From assembly GCA_040954595.2 (NCBI GenBank), contig CM082583.2, positions 3,472,001-3,536,000 of the forward strand: a DNA stretch of 64,000 bases, given 5' to 3'. Below are positions 46,801-57,700 of this stretch, in pieces. The DNA comes from Balanoglossus misakiensis. Its lineage: Eukaryota > Hemichordata. A program made the position numbers and the translations under genes. Below the pieces are notes generated by a model that worked only from the letters and a program-made list of their open reading frames with translations, was not told the DNA's origin and made no database searches. The number at the start of each line of letters is the position of its first letter. Position 1 is the first letter of the stretch.

Positions 46801-49800
46801 GAAATTGTTGTCACAAACCGAATTATTTTGGGTGAGCATTTAATGTTTGTATATTGAGCCTGCTTGCAAAATTACTTCACGGGTAGAGCTATGGTAGCTG
46901 CACTTCAAGTAGCAGACTCAGTGACATGATATATAATCTGATCTGATCTGATCTGATCTGATCTGACCTGACCTGACCTGATCTGATCTGATCTGATCTG
47001 ATCTGATCTGATCTGATCTGATATGATATGATATGATATGATATGATATGATATGATATGGCATTCAAATTAGAGTAATATAATCATGGTTAGATGTTTT
47101 TGTTAATTTCAGGGGAACGTCTTCTTGGTGCTGAAGTAAGAGTTGGGACATCTGAAGTGCTATCTGAGAATGAATTGTGTGGTGTTCTGGACGGCTCAAC
47201 TGCAGATGGACCAGATAAGTTCAGGCTTAATTGCACTGGTCTGATTGGCAATATCGTCTCAATCCAACTAATCGGGACAGATAAGTACCTGGCATTATGT
47301 GAAGTGGAAGTCTATGGAATATGTTAGTATTTTTTGCGTGTCAACATTTTTGATCCTCTTTAACTGAATATTTGGGTTCATTCCTAGTGTGGTTATCATT
47401 TTTAAAGGACTGTTTAGGCTTGCACAGGCAATATTATTCACAATGACGCATACAAGAAAAGAGTTTTGAACAGGTATAACTAGAAGCTGCATGTGGATAT
47501 ACCAACTTCTTGGTTAGATTTTTGCACTTTAAAAGAGAAAAATTCAAATGTCTACTGGCCCTGATAAATGAAAGTTAATTAATTGTCAAATTTCTTCTCA
47601 CCTTCTTGGGCTTCTTTCTGTGACATTTAATAGTACAACCAACAACGCCACCAACGACAGAAGAGTACATAGGAACACTTTTATTAAATACTGAAGAGGC
47701 TAATGTAACAACACTATTACCAAGTGAAGAAGAAGAGGCAACATTGGCACAATTACCCATAACAGAAGTGACAACGTCAGTTTCAACTACAGTGAAGACA
47801 GTGACACCATTGTCTCCAACGGACAAAATCATACCATCAGCATTTTCCCCTACAGAGGGGATGGAGACATCATTGTCTACCGGTACAACAGAAGAATTGA
47901 GGTCAACACTATCACCTAGTACAGAGATGGCAACATTTGCCACTACAGACTCATTTCATTCAACAGACAAAGTGAGGACGACACCATCAGCTAGCTCAAA
48001 AGATGGGACTACAATGATTGTTAGCTCCACAGTAACAATTCCTTCAACAAAACCACTGACTACTCCAAAACCAACATCAGGTACATTTTAAAATGATGTT
48101 TTACATGTGAGCCTTTAATGTTGATTAATGTGGCAAAATATTACAAAGCATTATCACCAAACTTAGGAAAAAGATTATATTAATCTTATTTTAATTTATT
48201 GCCATATTTCAGATTTTTGTGTCGGACAGCCCTGCTGGAATGGTGGGATATGTGCATCAGAATATACGGATTACGTCTGTTATTGCCGTCAAAAGTTCAT
48301 CGACAAACAGTGTAAAACAGGTAAATGTCGTCATAATGATTAATATCTGTGGATCTGCAGAAGTACTTAGAGCAAAACAGTTACTGTCTAAATGCTAACA
48401 CTTAATTATGATTTGCACTATACAATATATAATGAAATAATGCGCCATAATACATAAACAATGAATATTTTAATACATACATGTATAATAAATAACAAAA
48501 ATGTTTATATCTGTCAGAATATCACCTGCCTGTAATTCTTGAAAATGGATGCAAGACTCTTACCTTTACTGAGGAAGCACCACTGACCAATCCTATTTTC
48601 GAAATTTCATCTCTCATTGGGAATCGTGAAATTGTTCAAGAATACGCACTGGAATCCAACCAGTACAGTTCAGTCTTCTTTGTGGACAGAAGCTCTGGAG
48701 CATTGAATGTGTTATTGCAGAAATTTGACTACGAGTCAAATAGCTCCTACAATCTAGAAGTTAGGGTACAAGGACTGGATATAACATCATTCGTCAAGCT
48801 GTTTATAGAGATCATTGATGTAAATGACAACGCCCCAGTGTTTATAAATACACCGTATGAAAGTGTTGTCATGGAGTACTCACCAATCGGGATACTTATC
48901 GCTGCTGTCATGGCAACAGATGAAGACACGAATACAAGGCTATCATATTCAATCTCCGGTACAGATGACGAAGGAGACTACTATAGATCTCTGTTTTCTA
49001 TTGATGCTGAAAATGGCAAAGTCAGTCTTAAGCGAGTGCTGATATTAAAGGAAGTTGAACATGATGGATATTTGAATAATAATATGTTTGTCATACCTGT
49101 TCATGTAACGAATGGAGTAAGGGCTGATAATGCTGAAATCTTCCTGAAAATTGAACCCTTGTTTGTCAAGGATGCTTCAGCTAATGAAACTCGATATTCA
49201 CTGGATCTTCCAGAAGATGCAGAAGTGGGACGTTTCCTCGTCAACATTTCACCGATGGATCCTGGAAGTTCAGGCGCTGGATACAGCTACAAGGTTATCG
49301 GAGCGAATTCCTATGCAAACTTTCCATTCACAGTGGATGAAGCCACGGTGAGACTTCTATATTACATTTATCAAACACACAGAATGCTTTGTCGTATTTA
49401 AATTGCACCAAGAAACACAAACCACATGTAATGCACAATTCCAGAAACCCACATATAGTGCACTGATAATTTAATGTGTACAAATAACATGCATGTAAAC
49501 ATACAATAATGTCATGCAATTAGATCGCAAATAGTAAGGTACCATTTATGATCAGCTAATTAATAAATATAGGTGGCTAATACTTTTATTTTCTGTAAAC
49601 TGAAAATCTTTGTGGAACACACTGTTCACAGGCTGATATGTAATTCTGGCTTTCTTGATAAAGTTTGAAGATGATATTTGGTGGCCATAACTTTGTGTTG
49701 GTGCTGAGTGTTTTATTGATCATGATTCACCATAGTGTTCATGCTCTCAACAGGGGGATATGAAAACAACTCGTCTTTTGGACCGCGAGAAGCAAGATAC

Positions 49801-52800
49801 ATATCTATTTTCAGTATTGATTCTTGAAAATGAGTGCTTAACAGGAAGGGAGGTGAGTACTTTTGGAAACTATTACATGTTATTGGTCACCTTTAAAGGG
49901 TTTATGACATGCTTTGAAAAGTTTTCATTTTTCCCCATCTAAAGCTCACCTAGGGTACCCGTCTATGCATTGCCTATCGTGTCGGTTCCGAAAAATGTGC
50001 GCGAATGCCGGAATTTGCCCCCTTTTTTCATGCCTGTGATCAGGGAGCCACTTCGCACTCGAGCCAGGCGAAGGTATTTGCATATGGACAAACAAGTACA
50101 CTACGTCGTAGTGTACCATTCTGTTTACAGTAAAGTGTAATTAGCGGTCCATGAGTAATTAAGTCCACAGACAAAGGCAAGCTACATAAACAGTGTTCAA
50201 AGCAAAGGAAGCCCTTGCCTCACATTACAGGCAGAGGATTTACAAAGGTGTGAAAGACTATTTGTCCACATCAAGATAAGTCTTCAGCTTAACTTCGAAA
50301 AGCCGAAAAAAATCGACTGAGTTGGGTTAGGGGTACACGCCCACTCGTCACTTTTACTTGCCTGTTATCTAAGCACAGAGGGTGATACGCAATGCAAGAT
50401 AGTAACATACGTTAACTTCAAGACCCAAAGAGTGATTTTACGCGTGGTTGTATAGGGCATGGCGTGGGACCTTTAATCCATTGCGTTGTATATCGAAAGA
50501 CAGGTTGAAACCTAAAACCCCCAAATTTACTGTAAAATGCACTACTGTATCTGTCATTGAAAGGAGGGCTCTTTGAAGGAATATATTTTGGCCTATCCTT
50601 GATATCTTATCAATGTTTGATGGATTGTGAAGAACTGTAATAATATCGTTATTTTTACCTTCACCTTTCAGCTATATTTTGAAATCAGAATTGAAGATGT
50701 CAATGACGAAGAACCGTTCTTCCTCGAATCATCTTACGTTAAAACCATCCCAGAAGACTTTGGCTCACCTGATGCGATACGTAGTATTCCAATGGTATGT
50801 AAAGAAAGCCACCTGTCGCCTGCTTTCGTAATGCCACTGTAGATATACAAAATGTCACAATTGGTTCTTTTAGGACTAATGCTGGATTATTTAACATATA
50901 CCACGTGTACCAGTGCATTGTGAGACTTAATAGTTATTATAAAAACAGAGGAAAGACAAGTGATGTGTTAAAAAAATGTATGCTTGGGACTCAATGTGTA
51001 CCATAGTCATTTTATAAATTTCATTGGAAATTCTGTAGGCTACAGAATTCTATAGATATCTTTAGAATCTTTCTCGTAAGTGGGGTACGTTACATCAGGT
51101 GCCTGTTTTCCAGTCTCTTATTGCTTTTTCCTATTGGATATGTTTATCAGGTTCCACCAATTATGGCAATGGACAATGATATAGGAATCAATGCAGATAT
51201 AAGGTACTTTATAAGTGGATACGGAAGTGAATTATTCATCATAGATCCGAAGAATGGCTCGGTTTGGACCAAACCGAATCCTAATCTTGATTATGAAAAT
51301 ACTACATCCTATCATCTAACGCTGACTGCCAAGGACCTCGATGGTGCTGAGGGTGGGAAATCAACCGACGTGGATTTCATTGTGGTAATTTCTGATGTTA
51401 ATGACAATGTGCCGATATTTACCAGACCAGCCAGGGAAATTTTCACACCAGAGAATATAGAAATTGGAACTCATATTGAAACAATAAGAGCCACGGATGC
51501 TGACGCTGGGATGAATGGAAACATATTGTACTACATCAAGGATGGCGATGTGGGAAAGTTCAACATTGATTTGACCACAGGTGAATTGTTGACTGTTTCA
51601 GAGCTGGACAGAGAAGAAAAGCAGTCTTACCATTTGATCATTGCTGCAAGAGATCAAGGTTCTCCAGTACAACAATCAACGGTCGATGTTTACATAACAG
51701 TAGAAGATGAAAACGACAATGCCCCTGTCTTCAATATGCCATTTTATTCCATTAATGTACTTGAAGAGAGAAACTATAGCTCACCTATAGCAACAATCAC
51801 TGCTTATGACCAGGATGCTGGTTCAAATGGTGATGTTGATTATCTTAGCAGTGATGATACTTTCTCCGTTGATGAAGATGGAAAAATGTTTCTAACGACT
51901 GTGCTTGACAGAGAAACCCCCGGCAAAGACACATATTACCTGACAGTCACTGCTTTTGACAAAGGAGTGCCACCACAGTCCTCATCTGTGCAAGTTCTCG
52001 TCATCGTTGATGACATCAATGACCATGACCCTAAGTTTTCACGTGGAACATATACATCAACCGTGGTATTTCAACCCGATGAAGATATTGAACCTGGGTT
52101 GCTAGTCACGGTCGTTTCCGCAGAAGACAATGACATTGGAACAAATGCTGAGATCAACTACGCAATACAGGAATACGAAAGCTATTTTAAAATATCTCAA
52201 AACGGAGTCATCAGGACCAAAACCCAGTTTTCTCCGCCGGGACCCGATATCGCCTTCAATGTGACAGTGACAGATAACATGCTTAGTGGCATACGAGACA
52301 CCGCAGTAGTATTGGTAACTTTCGAAGAAATTACATACAACGTCCGATTCAACGAGAGCGTTTACCAATTCCGGGTGAAAGAAAACGAGCAAAACGCTGT
52401 CATAGGAACTGTTACTGCGACTAGTGACCAGCAGACTGAACTTGTTTATTATTTGCCATTTGAAGTACCTTCTATCATTCTCAACAATATGACAGTAAGT
52501 AACACAGTTTTACACAGGGGTGTGAAATCACAGGGGTCTGAAAACGTCTATCATTTTATTGTCCTGTAAGAGCTTCATGAGTTACGTTCATCGTTCTGTT
52601 TTGCCAGGGTGTAATTTCCACAACAGAACCTATTGATAGAGAAGAGAAGACGATGATTCTATTCAATGTGTTGGCTAAACACACTGATGGATCAAAGGGA
52701 TATGCTTTCACAACGGTGAGTTGTCTTAATACCTTTGTTTTATATCCTGTGTAAAGTTGTGATGTATATACATAAAGACAGCATGTTTGTTCTGATGTTG

Positions 52801-54698
52801 CTATTGTAAAATATCATGCTATGATTGAGCCACTTCATTTTCCATTCCTGCAACAAAACTTCATTGTCACGCAGTCATCGCAGAATGTAACAAAAGATCA
52901 AATTATAGGATGCCATTATGTCCAATGTTAAAGAGAAAACATTAAGCAGTAGTGTGACAGCACCACACTGATAATTAACCATCAAATAAATATTTTCAGG
53001 AGATGTCACAATTATTTATTTTTGAATATCTATTACAGGTGAATGTAACAGTGGAAGACGACAATGATCAAGTGCCTAAGATTGTGTCTCCGCGAGAGTC
53101 GACACACTTTATGAGGATAACGGAGAACAACAATTTCAGATCGTTGCTATTGTTGGAAGCAGAAGACAACGACCAAGGTTCCAATGCTGAAGTTGAGTTT
53201 ATCATCCTCAGTGGAAACCAACGTAAGCTTCTACTGAAAATTCTTAAGCATTATAATGACCACATTAAACTTAAATCACACACAGGTAGGTCTTTCGAGT
53301 TGAAAGTAACAAATCTTGTTTATTTTGCACAGGTAACAACTTTGAAATTGTCAACAGTATCGACTTCAGAGTTAGAGAAGTTGACAGAGAAGAAGAGGAC
53401 TTCTATGAACTTGTCATAATGGTAAGTATTTTTTTACTTTATATTTATAAATTTCTGAATGACTTGTGGAACAATGTTTGAACCCATCAGTAAATCAAAT
53501 ATTCCTCACTTCAGTAATCAGTTTTATTCATTTTTGGCAGGCCAGAGATCGTGGTGACACTCCCCTTAATTCAACAGTAAGAATATTGATTGAAATATCA
53601 GACGAAAATGACAACCGTCCAATACTACACATGGAATCTACAGTGATCAATATCACAGAAAACATTCCAACAGGATCAGTAGTAAGCAAATTTATGAATG
53701 TTTTTCAATTCCATTCTTACAGTAGTAATATTGGTATTTCAGTTAATCCTTAAAAAATATTAAACTTGTCGACCAGTACTGCCACAGGGTGTGTGACCAA
53801 TCTTGGATGTTTAACATGGTAACTATGATGGTGACTGTTTATTCCTAGGTTGCTCATATCAGCGCCATTGATTATGATATCGGTAGCAATGCAATCACCG
53901 CATTTCATCTTGAAGATAATTTGAATCAAACATTTGCCATTAATGGTGAGTACCTGATTATTAATACTTTATTTATCATTATCTTGTTTATTTATGTATT
54001 ATTTTGTTTGTTTGTTTGTTTGTTTGTTTGTCCAACAAATTAGTTACCATTAGGTCACTTGATGTTTTCTAGAAACATCTGGAGTACTACGCACCATGAA
54101 GACCATTGACAGAGAAAAACAAAGCAACCACAGCCTGACCGTAGTAGCAGTGGACAACGGTGCTGTGAGTTTGTCCTCTGAGCCAGTTAGCTTTGCAATT
54201 CTGGTGCTTGACAACAACGACAATGCACCACAGTTCCAAGGGTTGCCCTACCTAGTGGATATTCGAAAAGATTCTCCACCTGGTACATTTGTGTTCACTG
54301 TGAGTGCAACAGATAAAGATTTGGGGAGAAATGCAGATGTGACATATGCATTGGCTGGTGAGTATTTTTGATTTAAGAACTTATTATTTAATAATCCCTT
54401 ATTGCCAGGTTCTGTCAGTGATATAGCTACTGCGATATCAAATTAGAGCTAATACTAAAACTATAATACACTTATCTTGCTGTTGTAGGTTTTGGCAACT
54501 GCCTTGCAGATCTATTTGTGATTAATCCAATTGCCGGTGAAATACACACAGCTGATTATCTCTACCGAGAGCCATCAGGGATTTGTCATCTTGAAGTTAT
54601 TGCAACAGATAATGGTACAGATTCAACAATGAAGACTGCTACCAATGTAAGTATACAAAGATTATTATATCAGATCTATATGATAGTGGTGGTGGTGG

Positions 54699-54753
<55 letters not shown>

Positions 54754-57700
54754 AATGATGATGATGATGATATGAGATTGTCCGTCTGGTAAGAACTTGT
54801 AAATTTGCAATTAAGAATGTATTTCCTACCCTTCCCTTTCAGGTGGAGGTTAATATTCTTCAGGTGAACCATCCACCAAAATTTGAGTCTAGCATCTACA
54901 AAGCATTTATGGATGAAAATGCTGAAATTGGTGCGCTTGTGGAAACTCGGCCAACAGCTCAGCCAAAAGCAGTAGACAGTGACGAGGGGTCATACGGCAT
55001 AATCATATATGAAATTCATTCTGGAAATACAGATGGTGAGTCGTATTTCTGATCCAGTAAAACAGCAAAATGTACCGGTATGGTGTTTCAATTAATTCTG
55101 TGGTGATGAGAGAATTATAGCCTCCTTTGCATTTCAGATATAAGAAGATCAATTCACAATGGGTCCCAACTTTTCTTTGATCCTGTAAATTCATTTGGTT
55201 GGCAGATTGGTTCCACATGGATCCAACCACCGGACAGATATCCGTGAACAAAGAACTGGACAGAGAAGAAATGGAAACTGTTGCCTTGATCATCGAAGCT
55301 CATGATAACAACACGATAGACAGGCAGTCAGCAACAGCATTACTTAACATAACCATCGGTGATGTGAATGACAATGGTCCGAAACTACAGAATAGTTTGC
55401 CTCGAGTCAGTATTCCACAGGTAATATTAATTTATTATTTATGCTGTTCAGCAGCTAGAAGTGGCCAGGATGTATAACCGGTAATGGTGAAAAGATCTAA
55501 CACAGTGCTGATATTATAGGGTTTCACCATAACTAAACTTAAATACTATGTTATAAAACTATTCGCAATAAACTGATGTACAAAATCTCCAATTACTAGG
55601 ATTCCAACCCAGGATATGTTGTAGGAGTGATACACGCCAGCGATCGAGATTCAGGAGTGAATGCAGAATGTCGCTACTCGGCCACAGTTGTTACTGATTT
55701 AGGATTTGGTGCAGTTGATCCTTCTGATTACTTTGATGTTAGTGAAGAAAATGGAACCATTACAACGACAGAAAAATTGCACAATTTGACTTTGGCATCT
55801 CCTGTCAATATACAGGTAAGTCACAAACAACACTTTTTTAATCATTGAAAGGGTTAATCCTAAACAAGTCGCTCAATATCTGGAAACATTTCTGATTTTG
55901 ATTTTTAATCTGTTGTTGGTTACACAGCTTATCGTTTCTGCGGAAAACAAAGAACCGATGGCGCCAAGATCCGTTGAAAATAGAAGAGACTATGCGCGAA
56001 TGATTGTCGTCTTGCAATATTCGTATACGCCTACATGTGGACAGGGTAAGACCGCAGCTTATACTTATATTTACTTATATTAAAAGCCTAAATTGACCAT
56101 ATATAGGCATATGTTAATTAGAGGTGACCATATACCTTTAAGCTGATATCTTTTCGTGTCTGTAGACAAGTATCTGGTGACGATACCAGAAGACATTGCG
56201 CCAGGAAGCAGTTTAAATATCACCATTGACCCTGACAACAACAAACCCAAACCTGAGCTTGTGTATTCTATAAAAGCTGGAAACGAAATGGCAAGTATAT
56301 ACCGTACACCACTTCTTCTTGACTTTCTGCATAGCCATTGTTGGCACAATTTACTTTTTGATGATTCGATACTCAGTTTGTTTGACCAGGGTACTTACTC
56401 ATAAACTCTCTGGTGAAGAATGGGGCGCAGTAAATTCAATATCCGTCGTCAGATCCCACAAGAGGAATCATGTACATATTGATGAGTTTTAAAATTTTCC
56501 TTTTTGATTCATAATACAATTGCTATCTTTCAGGGTGCCTTTTCTATTGATGCTGTAACTGGCCAAGTGTTCATTGAGAAAATAGCTTCTGACAGTTACA
56601 ACCTAACCATTTCCGTTCGAACCCGGTCAATACAGATTGCCGGCGGAGAAGGGTGAGTTGTCTGAATTTTGAAAGTAGTGGAATTAAATTAAGTTTTCTC
56701 GAACCTTGCACAAGTAATCATTCTAATATTACTAAAAAAGATGTAAATAAACATTTTGTAGGATACATGTATTTTTAGTTTGGAAGAAACTTGTTAACAT
56801 AATTCTTCTTTCTCTCCAGATTGTGTTCTCTGATTGTTGGTGTCGTGAGCAGTCAAACAACAGAGATGGTGCCACTAACAACGGAAGACACAAGTAAAAA
56901 CCAAACTTTCATTATAAGCATCTTGTACTTTCCCTGTAACGTTTTGTTTGGTATAGACAGGTTTCTGAATTTGGCAGAGTTCAGTGTAGACAAGTTCACT
57001 GTGCATAGAAGATTCCAACACAAGCTCATACATGTAGCATTTAAAAAATCATCCAGAAATGTTTTGTTTCACAAATTTATTTTATATATCTGTTGTAGTT
57101 CCCCCAACTGATGTCTTTTCGAGAGAGGCAATCATCATAATTGCCATATTGGTAACAGTGATAGTAATTATCTGGTTAATTATTATAACTTTGATGATCG
57201 TGTACTACTTGCAAATGTAAGTATAACTCGGTTGTTGTGGAATCATTCGTGGATGTGAGGTCATGTTTGTTAGTATATGTGATATCAAATCAGGGTAATT
57301 ATAAATATCATATTCCTAATCATCATATTCCTTATCATTTTAAGGCTTTCTGTTTGGCCTGTGTAAGACATTCTCTTGAAAGCCTTGTATATGTTTGAAT
57401 TGTTCAAATATGTTAGTCAAAGGAAATGTTTACATTGTCTGTAACTTGGATTTTTTCAGCCGAAAGTCCCAACCACCAAAACAGCAAACAGAATATAGAG
57501 AAAACCCATTGAAGGTCAGTAATATCACCATGTCCACTTCAGGCAATCAATTAAAACTCAATAACAGATGCACAAAAGCTGTTCAATGTTAAGACCTGAG
57601 GAACAGGAAATCCATACATCATGAATGTCAACTCAGATTGTTACAACTCAGCCTCTGTATCACTGGCAAGACAACATTCCATCAATTTTCTAACCGTAAC

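Noticed and set aside
48080-48518. Splitting the receptor into a lectin gene and a cadherin gene
   Set aside because: No stop, polyA signal, new signal peptide or promoter-like feature was seen, and phase is continuous through the EGF exon. Kept as the main alternative to test.
54518-54872. Poly-Met tail and poly-Ser antisense frame
   Set aside because: Result from the GAT microsatellite after the true exon end at 54646.
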